From assembly GCF_002259405.1 (NCBI RefSeq), contig NZ_NPFW01000006.1, forward strand, positions 124,001 to 188,000: a stretch of 64,000 nucleotides of DNA. The letters are read 5' to 3'. Below, piece after piece: positions 1 through 12,500 of this stretch. A program made the position numbers and the translations under genes. Under the pieces are notes generated by a model. The model did no database searches. It was given only the letters and a program-made list of their open reading frames with translations, and was not told where the DNA came from. The first letter of the stretch is position 1, and every line of letters starts with the position of its first letter. This DNA comes from Rhodococcus sp. 14-2483-1-2 (lineage in GTDB: Bacteria > Actinomycetota > Actinomycetes > Mycobacteriales > Mycobacteriaceae).

Positions 1-2
1 CC

Positions 3-1736
3 GTGACCGCCCTCACCGCGCAGGCGAACCCCGCAGCACCGTTGACCGCGCGCCGCATCGTTCGTCGCACACTGACCCGCAACAGAGGACGACTCGCAGT
101 CGGAACTGTCCTGCTGTGCGCGCACCAGATCGCGGAGACGGCAGTGCCGTTGGCCCTCGGCGTGATCATCGATCGCGGGATCGCAGACGGAGGTCCGGTG
201 GAATTGATCTGGTCCATCGCCGCCTTGGCCGTGCTCTTCGTCGCACTCACGACGGCGTTCCAGGTCGGGATGCGCCAGCTGAACCTGGCCCTCCAGCGCG
301 AAGCACACCTGGTGCGCATGGAGGTGTCCGGTCGCGTCCTGTCCACCTGCGGGGTGCGCACTCCGTTGTCCGACGGCGAGATGCTCACCGTGTCGAGCAG
401 CGACGCCGAACAGGCAGCATGGTTCCTCGATCTCTTTCCGCGCATGGCAGCAGCAGCAACTGCGGTTCTCGCGACAGCCGTCGCCCTGTTCGTCATCGAC
501 GTCCCACTCGGCCTCGCGGTACTACTGGGCACACCCCTGTTCATGGCACTGCTCCGACTCGCGACGCCGCTGATCACCGCACGCACGGTGCAGCAGCAAT
601 CTCGCGTGGCCAAGGCAACCGCGATGGCCGGTGATCTGGTCGTCGGCCTGCGGTCTCTCCAGGGAATCGGTGCCCAACATGCCGCGTCTGCTCGTTACCG
701 CGCGGCGAGCACAACAGCACTGAACGCAGCCCTCGCCACCGTCCGGTCACTCGCGCTCCAGCGAGGTGTCACGACGACCGTGAGTGCGCTGATCGCTGCC
801 TGCGTCGCATCGTTGGCCGGATGGTTCGCACTCGACGGGCGGATCTCCATCGGGGAGCTGATCGCGGTGGTCGGTCTCGCCCAGTTCCTCATCGAGCCGC
901 TCACCCTGCTGACCTCCGCGCCCACAGTGGTTGCGCGTGCGCGCGGTTCCGCAGAACGCGTGTCGACCGTGCTCTCGGCCCCTTCCCTTCTGTCCGACGG
1001 ACCCGAATCGGTACCGGTGCCGACGGGTTTGTCGGTGCGGAACGTGACCTTTCGATCTCTTGCCGGCATCGACATCGACGCCCGTCCAGGCGAATTCGTC
1101 GCGGTGATCGCGCTCGATCCCTCGGATGGAGACGCTCTTGCCACCGTTCTCGGCGGCCAAGTCGCCTCCGACGAGTACTCGGGGGACGTGATGTTCGCCG
1201 GTGTGTCCATGCGCGAGGTCTCGCGCGAGTCGTTCCGGACGAGAGTGCTGGCCGAGCCGCACACCACCGATCTCTTCGCCGGCTCGCTGATCGAGAACAT
1301 CGTGGGATTCGAAACCGACACGGATCGAGGGCACCTCGACGCGGTGCTGTCGGCTTCGGCTGCCGCCCAGGTTGCCACCGTGCACCGGGACGGACTCGAG
1401 CACCGAGTGAACGACCGGGGACAGAATCTGTCCGGTGGGCAGCGCCAGCGCCTGGCACTGGCCCGAGCGCTGTATGCGCGTCCACCCGTGCTCGTGCTGC
1501 ACGAGCCGACCACCGCAGTGGACGCCGTGACCGAACAGGCCATCGCCGATGGCATTCGAGGAGTGCGACATTCGGCAGATCGTGACGACGTCACTGTCGT
1601 CGTCACGTCGTCACCGGCGCTGCTGGCAACAGCAGACGTCGTCGTCGTATTGCGCGACGGGCACGTGAGCGACACCGGGACACACGCCGATCTGACCGCA
1701 ACCAACGCCGAGTACGCAGAGGCGGTTCTACGATGA
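3..1736 (+). CDS. ABC exporter-type half-transporter with degenerate ATPase motifs (siderophore locus)
   Basis: A membrane domain (about residues 20-310) is fused to an ABC nucleotide-binding domain, the layout of exporter-fold half-transporters. The signature motif LSGGQRQR is intact (about residue 476), but the Walker A position reads VIALDPSDGDA (about 367) with no GKS/T, Walker B is VLVLHEPT with His where Asp is expected, and the H-loop His is replaced (VTSSP, about 533). This subunit therefore probably cannot bind or hydrolyse ATP through its own Walker motifs. It can still donate its signature motif to the partner encoded next, which it overlaps by 4 bases (ATGA). Its place before two siderophore NRPSs suggests siderophore export, or import of the IrtAB kind, although no SIP-like domain is present. 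The start is taken as GTG at position 3; an earlier start outside the window is possible. Confidence 0.85.
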   Translation: MTALTAQANPAAPLTARRIVRRTLTRNRGRLAVGTVLLCAHQIAETAVPLALGVIIDRGIADGGPVELIWSIAALAVLFVALTTAFQVGMRQLNLALQREAHLVRMEVSGRVLSTCGVRTPLSDGEMLTVSSSDAEQAAWFLDLFPRMAAAATAVLATAVALFVIDVPLGLAVLLGTPLFMALLRLATPLITARTVQQQSRVAKATAMAGDLVVGLRSLQGIGAQHAASARYRAASTTALNAALATVRSLALQRGVTTTVSALIAACVASLAGWFALDGRISIGELIAVVGLAQFLIEPLTLLTSAPTVVARARGSAERVSTVLSAPSLLSDGPESVPVPTGLSVRNVTFRSLAGIDIDARPGEFVAVIALDPSDGDALATVLGGQVASDEYSGDVMFAGVSMREVSRESFRTRVLAEPHTTDLFAGSLIENIVGFETDTDRGHLDAVLSASAAAQVATVHRDGLEHRVNDRGQNLSGGQRQRLALARALYARPPVLVLHEPTTAVDAVTEQAIADGIRGVRHSADRDDVTVVVTSSPALLATADVVVVLRDGHVSDTGTHADLTATNAEYAEAVLR

Positions 1737-3520
1737 ACGCGAACGTACAGGATCGACACCGCTTGCCGATCGCGGAGGCCCGTCGGTCCCGGCGGTGGCT
1801 CGGCGCACGGATTCGTCGGCATCCCGGTGCTCTCGTCGGTGCCCTCGTGACCGGGATCGTGTCCTCGCTGGCCGCTCTGGTGCCGTTCTTCGTTCTCGGT
1901 CGACTGGTGGACGAAGTGACCGACGGCGGTACGCCTCGGTCCATCCTCCCGATCGTGGCCATCCTCGCGGTGGCTGCGGTACTGGCAGGAACGTTTTCCG
2001 GTGGGACGAGCTATGCCGTCTCCCGCCTCGGCGAGACCATCGTTGCGGGACTTCGTGAATCGGCTCTGGAACGTGTTCTGAACCTTCCCCCCGTCACGGT
2101 CGAATCAACCGGGCGCGGCGACCTCCTGTCTCGGATCGGAGACGACGTCGCGCGGATCACCCGTGCTGCCGGAGACGTTGTCCCGTCGATGATCTCGGCT
2201 GCTCTGCTCGTCGCGGTATCGGTGGTGGCCATGTTCGGGCTCGACTACCGCCTCGGTCTCGCCGGAATGCTCGCACTGCCGCTGTATCTGCTCGCGCTTC
2301 GCTGGTACCTGCCGCGGAGCGGCCCTCTGTACGCCGCCGAGAGGGCGGCGATGGGCGACCGGTCGGAAGCACTCACCAGCAGCATTCACGGACTTCGCAC
2401 GGTGCGGGCATACGGAACCGAGAACATGCGGCTCGCCGAGATCGAATCGGCATCGAACCAGGCACGCACGCTGGCCATTTCGGTCTTCCGACTGTTCACG
2501 CGGTTCGTCGGCCGAGAGAACCGAGCCGAGTTCTTCGGCCTGTCGATCCTGCTCGTCGTCGGATACTTCCTGTTCTCACGTGACGAGGTGACGATCGGTG
2601 CCGTCACCACAGCAGTGCTGCTCTTCCACCGGTTGTTCAACCCCCTCGGCACCATCCTGTTCCTGTTCGACGAAATCCAATCGGCCGGTGCAAGTCTGAA
2701 TAGACTCGTCGGAGTCGTGGACATCGCTCTACCCGACCGCCCACAGGTTGCCACTCCGTCGGAGTACACGCTCAGCCTCGACGGGGTTCGGTATTCGTAC
2801 GTCTCCGGCGACGAAATTCTGCACGGCATCCACCTCACGGTGCCTGCTGGGACCTCGCTGGCACTGGTCGGTTCCACCGGAGCCGGCAAAACCACCGCTG
2901 CACTCGTCGCAGCGGGATCCATCGAGCCCGACTCGGGAACGGTGACCATCGGCGGGGTGCCGCTGCACGATCTCGGAACAGCGGAACTGCGCCGCTACGT
3001 GTCGATCCTGAGCCAGGACGTCCACGTCACCGCCGGGCCGTTGATCGACGACCTCCGTCTCGCGCTCGGTGACGTCCGCGACGACGACAGGATCTGGAAG
3101 GCACTCGACGTCGTCGGTGCGGCGTCGTGGGTGCGCGAACTACCGGACGGCATCGACACCGTCGTCGGCGACGACGGGTATTCGCTCACCGCTCACCGCA
3201 AGCAACAGTTGGCACTCGCCCGACTCGTGTTGGTCGATACCCCGGTCGCCGTCCTCGACGAGGCCACGGCAGAAGCAGGCAGTTCGGGAGCGCGCGCACT
3301 CGAACGAGCGGCGCACGCCGCAACGCGCGGCCGAACGACACTCGTCGTCGCCCACCGGCTCACTCAAGCGGCTGCAGCCGATGCCATTGCCGTCCTCGAC
3401 GCGGGGCGGGTGGTGGAACACGGCACCCATGAAGACCTGGTGAACGCAGGTGGGCCGTACGCACAACTCTGGCGTGCGTGGAAGGGCTCGGACGCGGTCG
3501 GGGTGCAGAACCCGGGCTGA
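1733..3520 (+). CDS. ABC exporter-type half-transporter, partner with intact Walker motifs but no signature motif
   Basis: A half-transporter with a membrane domain (about residues 25-320) and a C-terminal nucleotide-binding domain. Walker A GSTGAGKTT (about 379), Walker B VAVLDEAT (about 504) and the H-loop VVAHRL (about 538) are canonical. The signature LSGGQ is replaced by SLTAHRKQQ (about 484). It is the mirror image of the preceding subunit: together they can make one complete composite ATP site (its Walker motifs plus the partner's LSGGQ). An obligate heterodimer is inferred. It is translationally coupled to the upstream gene by an ATGA overlap and followed 54 bases later by the first NRPS, so it very probably serves transport of the peptide made there. 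The direction of transport cannot be read from the sequence. Confidence 0.87.
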   Translation: MNANVQDRHRLPIAEARRSRRWLGARIRRHPGALVGALVTGIVSSLAALVPFFVLGRLVDEVTDGGTPRSILPIVAILAVAAVLAGTFSGGTSYAVSRLGETIVAGLRESALERVLNLPPVTVESTGRGDLLSRIGDDVARITRAAGDVVPSMISAALLVAVSVVAMFGLDYRLGLAGMLALPLYLLALRWYLPRSGPLYAAERAAMGDRSEALTSSIHGLRTVRAYGTENMRLAEIESASNQARTLAISVFRLFTRFVGRENRAEFFGLSILLVVGYFLFSRDEVTIGAVTTAVLLFHRLFNPLGTILFLFDEIQSAGASLNRLVGVVDIALPDRPQVATPSEYTLSLDGVRYSYVSGDEILHGIHLTVPAGTSLALVGSTGAGKTTAALVAAGSIEPDSGTVTIGGVPLHDLGTAELRRYVSILSQDVHVTAGPLIDDLRLALGDVRDDDRIWKALDVVGAASWVRELPDGIDTVVGDDGYSLTAHRKQQLALARLVLVDTPVAVLDEATAEAGSSGARALERAAHAATRGRTTLVVAHRLTQAAAADAIAVLDAGRVVEHGTHEDLVNAGGPYAQLWRAWKGSDAVGVQNPG

Positions 3521-3574
3521 CCGACTCCCGAGATCAACAGTCCACCGGATCTACAATGTCGAGGAGCACACCGA

Positions 3575-6500
3575 ATGCACAGCGCCCGTGGAGAATCGCT
3601 GGACCTGACGCCGTCGCAGCTGGACGTGTGGACGGCCCAGCAGCTGCGCCCGGACAGCGCGGAGTTCAACATCGGTTGGGTCGTGGACCTGAAGGAGATG
3701 TCCGACGCCGATGCGGCGCGATTGGTGCACAGCATCGACACGGTGCTCCGCGCGGCCGACAACCTGCACGTGATGTTCACCGACGACGGGTCGCAGGTTC
3801 GTCAGGTTCTCACACCGCCGACGGCGAATGTCCAACGCGTCGAATGTGATCCGGCCGCGGCCGACGAGGCGATCCGATCCGACCTCGACACGGTCAGATC
3901 GCTCGACGGGCCACTGTTCACGCACACGGTGTTCGATCTGGGCGACGGCCACCTGCGCTGGTATCAGGGCTACCACCACATCGTCGTCGACGCGTATGCG
4001 GTGCGCGCACTCACGCGCGCGGTCGCGGACGTGTGGAACGGCGGTAAGACTCCGACGTGGTCGTCGAGGATGCTCCTGGACGAGGAACTGGAGTACCGCG
4101 GTAGCGACCACGCGCGCATCGATTCCGAGGAGATCGCACGTCGAGCCGATCGCGTCGAAAACGCCGTGGCCCTGGCGGACAAGGCAGATCCGACGGAAAC
4201 AGGGTGTTCAACCCTGGATTTCGCACAGTCGGACATCGACCTACCCGCCGACGCGCGCACACTGACCGCGGCGGTCCTGATGTACGTGTACCGAGTGTCG
4301 GGCCACAGAACCGTCACTGTGTCGACGGCTCTGCACACACGGTCCAACTCGGTCCGGCGAGAGCAGCTGGGAATGCTCTCTCGTACCCATCCGATGCGCG
4401 TGACGATCGAGCCGTCCGACCGGCTGTCCGACGTCGAAGCTGGGCTGGTCCCCGAACTCGACGCACTACGCGCTCATGGTCGAGCGGCAGGCTCGCCCAC
4501 CCACTGCGCGAGCATCAACATGATGGTCTGGAAGAGTCCGATCTCGTTCGGAGATCAGCAGATTCGGATGCGTGGAGTCCGCCTGGGTCCGGTGGACGAC
4601 ATCGACTTCGCCGTCGAGAGCGAGCCGGGTCTCGGCACCGTGATCGACGTACGGGGTCCGCGAGCCGCGGCGCGAGTACACCGTGATCGGCTCCGGTCGT
4701 TCCTTCGCGCCCTTCGTTCCGACACTCCCGTGTCGGCACCGAACATTCTGTCCGACACCGAATACGAGTCTGTCGTGCACTCGTTCAACGACACGGCGGA
4801 GCCGACGCAGGAGCGCACGGTGCCCGCCGTGTTTCGCGAATCCGCGCGTCTGCACTCCGAGTCGGTCGCGGTGGTGGACGGCCCCCGCCGCATCACCTAC
4901 GCCGAACTGCAACGACGGGTCGACGAGTTGGCGACCGAATTGTCCGCCCGTGGACTGACATCGGAACAGACGGTCGGTATCGGCATCGCCCGCTCCGCCG
5001 AGACCGTCGTCGCGGCCCTCGCGGTGATGGCAGCGGGCGGAGCCTTCGTACCGGTGGATCCGTCGTGGCCTCTGGCCAGGCGCGAGGATGTGGCCGCGCA
5101 GGCCCGAATCGGCCTCCTGTGCATCCGGTTCGACAGCGATGCGCTCGACTCCGTCGCATCGGTGCCCGTCGATCTCGAGAACTGGGTGCACGCGCACCAC
5201 GCACACACGATGCCCGAGGCGGACATCCACGGATCTTCGTTGGCGTACGTCATGTTCACGTCGGGATCGACTGGAAAACCCAAGGGCGCGATGATCCGTC
5301 ACGACGCAATCTGCGCTCGGATGGATTGGCAGACGAATCGACTGCTGAACTTCCGGAGAGACGACGCTGCCCTGTTCAAAGCACCACTGTCCTTCGACAT
5401 CTCGGTCAACGAGTTCTTGCTTCCGCTCGTCAGCGGTGGACGGGTGGTCATCGCAGGCCCAGGTGACGAACGCGATCCGGACAGATTGCTCGACCTGATC
5501 GCGAACGAGCGCGTGACGTTCGTGTACCTCGTGTCGTCGATGCTCGACGTCTTGCTCGACATCGACGCCTCCGCCACTGGAGACCGCGCGGGGCGGCTGA
5601 CTGGACTGCGGCACGTCTGGTGCGGCGGTGAGGTGCTCACGCCCTCACTGTTCGCGCGCTTCAGAGCGCAACTGGACACCACCCTGTACCACGGATACGG
5701 GCCCGCAGAAGCGACGATCGGCGTCTCGCACGTCGTGTATTCCGACACCGCCGACCGGATCGCCACATCCATCGGTGCACCGAACCCCAACACTGCGCTG
5801 TACGTGCTGGGCGAGGACCTTCGCCCGCTTCCGATCGGCACCGACGGCGAATTGTACGCAGCGGGTTACCTTCTGGGCCGCGGCTACGTTCACGCCCCAG
5901 CGTCGACCGCGTCCCGCTTCGTCGCGAACCCGTTCTGCGACAACGGCAGCCGTCTCTACCGCACCGGCGACAGGGCACGCTGGACGCCGGAGGGCACTCT
6001 CGAGTTCGCGGGCCGCGTCGACAACCAGGTCAAGATCCGCGGGATGAGACTCGAGCTGGAGGACGTCGAGTCGGTTCTCGCCGGTCATCCGGACGTGCGC
6101 CACTGTGCGGTCACGGTGCGCACCACGCCCGCGGGTTCGGCCTACCTTGCTGCATACGTGGTCCCCGTCGCCGGAGCCGAAACCGACGCGCGGCGAATTC
6201 GATCCTGGGCCGCGGACAATCTGCCCGAATACATGGTTCCGAGTGGAGTTCTCGTTCTGGAGTCATTCCCTCTGACTGCGAACGGAAAGCTCGATCGTCG
6301 TGCGCTCGGGGAACCGGAACTCGCCGGAAGCGAGGACTACCGCGCTCCGTCCACCCCGCGTGAAGCGACGGTGTGCAGTGCGTTCGCCGATGTGCTCGGT
6401 CGAGATCGGGTGGGTGCCGACGACGACTTCTTCTCCCACGGCGGCGACTCGCTTCTCGCGGTGCGCCTCGGCCAGTCGCTGGCACGACGCACCGGTCAGA

Positions 6501-9500
6501 GCGTCCCCATCAGTGCCGTGTTCGATCACCGGACCCCGTCAGCGCTGGCTCGTTGGCTCGTCGATGCGGCACCGGCGACCGTGCCGCTCACAACCGGAGG
6601 CGATGTGTCCGAACCGGTTCTGTCGGACGCACAACGCAGAATGCTGGCCCTGCATCAGTGGGCACCGCACAGCGCGTCGTACACGGTTCCTGTCGAGTGG
6701 CAGTTCGACGGCCCGATCGACAGCACGGCACTCGGTGCGGCTCTGCTCGACGTGGTGAATCGACACGCGATACTCAGAACCGTCTACCCCGATCACGAAC
6801 GGCCGGTCGTTCTCGACACGGTCGATTCCGTGCTCGACGTGACCGAGGTGTCCCCGGCACCCGAGTCGATCGTGTTCGACGTGACCGAGGAGCCACCCGT
6901 CCGAGCCTGGTGGAACCGGACGAACAACCGCCTCACCGTCGCGTTTCATCACATCGCCACCGACGACCGATCCGAATCCGTCTTCCGGTCCGATCTCGCA
7001 GCCGCATACGCCGCGAGAGCGAACGGCGTAGAGCCCGAGCTACCCACGCTCGCAGTGCAATACGGCGACTTCGCCTCCTGGTCGCACGACGTGCTCGGGA
7101 CGTCCGACGACCCCACGTCCACGGCGTCGCGCATGCTCGCGCACTGGAAGCGGACCTTGGCCGAGCCCCCGGTGTCGCCGCTGGCACGAACCGGAGCGGT
7201 GGGTGACGCCGGCGAGACGCTTCACTTCGCACTCTCGTCCGCAGACGCGGATGCTCTCCGCCGTGCTGCGGCCGACGCAGGAGTGAGCCTGTTCATGATG
7301 TGCCACGCGGCCACCGCACTTGCGGTGTCCGCCATGACCGGTGCCACCGACATCCTGGTGGCTGCTCCCGTGTCGCTACGCACCGATTCCGCGCTCGACG
7401 CCTCGATCGGATGTTTCCTCAACACGCTGATATTGCGAACCCGGATGGTCGGAGACGAGACTCTCGATCGATTCCTGCACGGCGTCCGATCCGCGGATCT
7501 CTCTGCCTTCGATCACCAGGCACTCGCGTACGAGGACGTCGTCTCGCAGTGCGGACTCTCGGACACCACGGTTCCGTCGGTCATGACGGTCCTCCTCTCC
7601 GACACCGGCGAGGACACCCGCCTGCAGCTGGGCACACAGGACGGTCGCCGGGAGGCACCGAGCACCGCTACCGCCAAGTTCCCGATCACGTTCACCGTCG
7701 ACGATCGCGGATCGTCGATGGCGTACTCGGTCGAATATGCAACCGCCGTACTGGACGCGGACCTCGCAGAACAGTACGCGCGCAGCTTCTCCCACGCTCT
7801 TCGCACACTTGCGGACGATCTGTCGGTCCCGGTGTCGAGGCGCACCCTCACCGACCCCTCCGTCACCGGTCTCGTGGCCGACACCTGGGCACACGGTGAA
7901 CCCGCACCGATGGCTGAATCCGTTCTGCCCCAGCTCGTTTCCGACACCATCCGCGCACACCCCGATCGCGTTGCGGTGGTGCACCGTGATCACACGGTCG
8001 ATTTCGCGCAACTCGACCGCGATGCCGATGCACTCGCAGGCGCGCTCCTCGACGCAGGTGTCGGACCGGACGACGTGGTGGGGGTTCATGTGCCGCGCTC
8101 GTACGAGCTGGTGCTGTCACTGGTGGCCGTGCACCGCGCGGGCGCTGCATATCTTCCGCTCGACTCGGGGTTGCCCGAGGAACGGCTGAGATACATTGCC
8201 GCGGATGCCGAATTACGCGTCGTCCTCAGCACCGAACTTTCGCTTCCGTTCACCGACGTCGCCGTCCTCGACCCGTCGAACACATCCGCCACCGGCACCC
8301 GGCCGGTACCCGCACCGCTGCGACCGGACAACACGGCCTACGTCATCTACACCTCCGGTTCCACCGGAAAACCGAAGGGCACCGCGGTGTCTCATCGCGC
8401 GGCGGTGAACAGACTGGAGTGGATGCGCGATCGATACGACGTCGGAATCGACGACCGCATTCTGCAGAAGACGCCTGCCGGTTTCGACGTGTCGGTGTGG
8501 GAGTTCTTCCTGCCCCTGATCACCGGCGCGACCCTGGTCGTCGCCGATCCCAACGGTCACACCGATCCCGAGTATCTTCATCGCCTCATCGACGATGCCG
8601 GGGTCACCATCGCCCATTTCGTTCCGTCGATGCTCACCGAGTATCTCGCCGGTACTCCCCTCGACAACGCGCCCAACCCCACACTTCGCCTGCTCGTGTG
8701 CAGCGGAGAAGCTCTGCCGCGCAGCACTGCCCGCCGGGCTCTCGACGCACTGCCGCACGTCAGGTTGGACAACCTCTACGGCCCCACCGAAGCTGCTGTC
8801 GACGTCACGGCGCACCGGGTACGCTTTGACGACGAGGCCGCGTCGGTGCCGATCGGAGCGCCGGTGAGAAACACCAGCACGTACGTTCTCGATCACGCGC
8901 TGCGACCGGTTCCACCCGGCGCACCCGGCGATCTCTACCTCGGTGGAGTACAGCTGGCACGTGGCTACACCGGTGCGCCTGCCCTGACCGCCGGGCGATT
9001 CGTCGCCGACCCGCACTCCGGAGACGGACGCAGGCTGTATCGCACAGGCGACCGCGCCCTCTGGTCGGCCACAGGTGAATTGGTGTACCTCGGACGTGAC
9101 GACGACCAGGTCAAGTTGAACGGCATGCGGGTCGAACTCGGCGAGATCGTGGACGCGTTGGTGACCGTGCCCGGGATCGACAATGCTGCTGTGCTGGTCC
9201 GTGACGGCTCGCTGATCGCATACGTGGTCACGAGTGCGGGTACCGATCTCTCCGACGGCGACGTCGTCCGATCGTTGTCCACCACGCTTCCGCGACACAT
9301 GATTCCAGCCACCTGTGTGCGTCTCGATTCGCTTCCGACGACGTCGAACGGAAAGCTCGACCGGCGTGCGTTACCCGACCCGGTTCGGGTCGAGGCCGCC
9401 GACGAGCCTGCTCGAACCGAGACCGAGAGGGCGGTGGCGGCGGCGTTCGCCGACGCACTGGGCATCCGCAGCGTCGGTCGCACCACCGACTTCCTGGCTG

Positions 9501-12500
9501 CAGGCGGTCACTCGATGGGCGCCATCGCCGTGCTCGGCCGTATCCGCCGAGAACTGGGTGTTCGGATTCCTCTGGGCGGGTTCATGTCCGAGCCAACCGT
9601 GCACGCCGTGGCCCGGTTGTGTGAGTCCTCGTCGCCGTGCGACATCCGGACGACCGAGAACGTCGCCCGGCGTGATCGATCGGCGCTCACACCGGGCCAG
9701 TTCCGCATGTGGATGGACTGGAACGTCCGTGGCACCGGAGCGACCTACAACGTTCCACTCGCGTGGCGCAGATCCGAGTCCGTCGACACCGAGGCGCTCG
9801 GTGCGGCGCTGCGAGACGTGGTCGAGCGGCACGAGATTCTCAGGACGGTGTATCCGAGTCCGGCCGGAGAGCCCACTGCGAGGATCGTGCCGGTACCCGA
9901 GACCATCATGGTCTCCACCGAGGAGAGCGTCACCGATGTCGTGCGGACGGCGTTCGACCTCGGTACCGACATCCCGATCCGCGCATTCACCACCGCTGAG
10001 CACTTCGTGATCGTGGTGCACCACATCGCATTCGACGAGTGGTCACGTGATGTGCTGCTCGACGACCTGACCTTCGCGTACTCGGCGCGCTCGGCGGGAC
10101 ACCGTCCCTTGTGGCACTCCGACGCCACCCAGTACGCAGACGTCGAAGAACCCGTCGACATCGATTCCGGACTCGACTCGTGGATGCAGGTACTGAACGG
10201 GGCACCCGAATCGACCGAACTGCCCCTCGATCGGCCCAGACGAGCCCGCCGAACCGACACCCGAACGGCGGGCAGCGTGCAGCGGAACCTGCCTCGGGGC
10301 GCAGTTGCGGGCCTGAAGTCCGTTGCGGTACGGACCGGTACGACGATGCCGATGCTCACCTCGGCCGTGGTTGCAGTGGCCCTCGCCGGCAGTGGGGCCG
10401 GTGACGACGTCTGCATCGGTCTGCCGGTATCCACCCGCGCCGGCGCTCCGGACACCATCGGCTACTTCCTCAACACCGTCGTCCTCCGCGTCGACCTGTC
10501 CGGATCACCGAGCCTTCGGACCGTCGTCGACCGTGTGCGCGGCGCAACGCTGAACGCATACGACCTCGCTCATGTGCCGTTCGAGCGCGTGGTCGCCGCA
10601 TCCGGCTCCGAGTCACTGTTCGACGTGATGGTGGTGCACCAGGTGCCACCGCGGAGGTCTTCCGAACTGACGCTGGGAGATTCGGTACTGGAACCGGAGG
10701 CCGTGTCGACGCACACCGCCAAATTCGACGTGCTCGTGGAGTTCGCCGAGAGCGTCGACGGCCTTGCCGTGACGATCGACTACGCCACCGATGTGTTCGA
10801 CGACGACACTGCCCTCGCTCTGCTGGAACGGCTGGTGAACAACGCCACCGCTCTGGCAACCGATCCGGCGGTCTCGATCGCCGAGTTGGGCGGTCCCTCG
10901 GCCGCCGAGGCAGACGCCGTCGCGCAATGGAACGACACCTCGTTCCCGGCCGACGACGCCACCCTGATCGATCTGCTCGACGGCGGTGCAGCACACCGCC
11001 CGGACGCGGTGGCAGTTCGGTTCGCCGGGAGCGACCTGACATTCCGTGAACTGACCGATCGCAGTGAGGCTCTCGCGCGTCGACTGTCCGAGTTCGGAGC
11101 GCGGCCCGGCTCGGTGGTCGCCGTCGCCGTTCCCCGATCGCTCGAACTGTTGGTCTCGATCATGGCCGTGATCCGTTCCGGGGCGGCGTATCTGCCTCTG
11201 GACACGAGCTACCCCGAGGACCGGATTCGCTTCACCGTCGAGGATGCTCGGCCGATAGCGATCGTGGGCCGACCCGGCGACGTCGAGTTCGCAGACGGCA
11301 CAACACCGGTGGTGGATCCGCTCGATTCCTCGACCGCGATGCCGTCGACGACGCTTGTTCGCCCGGCACCCGACGATGCCGCCTACGTCATCTACACCTC
11401 GGGGTCGACGGGGCGCCCGAAAGGCGTTGTCAACACACATCGGGCCATCGTCGGACACCTTCGATGGATGCAGGACGAGTACCGGCTCGGCCACGACGAC
11501 GTGGTTCTGCAGAAGACTCCCGCGGGCTTCGACGTGTCGGTGTGGGAATTCTTCCTCGCTGCGACCGTCGGTGCATCGACCGTGCTGGCCGAGCCCGATG
11601 GGCATCGTGACCCGCAGTACATCGGCCGGGTGATCCGAGAAGAAGCGGTGACCATCATCCACTTCGTCCCGCCCATGCTCGACGCGTTTCTCTCTGCCAC
11701 CGATGCGTCCGCGTGCACCTCGCTTCGTCGGATCATCTGCAGTGGTGAAGCATTGCTCCCGGATCTGGCGCGTCGCGCTCGGGCAGCTCTTCCCGGCGTA
11801 CGACTGGACAATCTGTACGGCCCGACGGAGGCCGCGATCGACGTGACCGCGTACACCGTCGCCGACGTGGACCCCCGGTCCTCGGTCCCGATCGGAACGC
11901 CTGTGCACAACACAGGTATTCGCATTCTGGACTCTCACCTTCGGCCGGTTCCTCTCGGTGTGGCGGGAGATCTGTACATCGCGGGGATACAACTCGCGCG
12001 GGGATATCACCGGCGCCCGTCCCTCACCGCATCGCGATTCGTCGCCGATCCACACGGGTCCCCGGGTGATCGTCTCTACCGCACGGGTGACATCGCCCGG
12101 TGGCGGCGCAGCGGGGACATCGAATTTCTCGGGCGAGCCGACGACCAGATCAAGATTCGCGGCCAGCGGGTGGAGCTCGGCGAGGTTGCCGCCGCCATCA
12201 CCGACGAATGCCCCGACATCGAGTCCGCGGTAGCCGTGGTGCGCGACGGTTCGATCATCGCTTACGTGGTGGCTCGCGTATCCGGCTCTCTGCCTGTAGA
12301 TATCGACGATCGACTCCGGCAGCGTCTGCCCGAGCACATGGTTCCGGCAGCGATCGTCCCGCTCGGTGCGATACCCGTCACCGTCAACGGCAAGCTCGAC
12401 CGCCGCGCGCTTCCGGAGCCGGCCGTCGAAGCTCGTGATCATCGCGCACCCGATACCGATGCCGAACGCGCACTGCTGCACATTGCCGAGAACGATCTGG

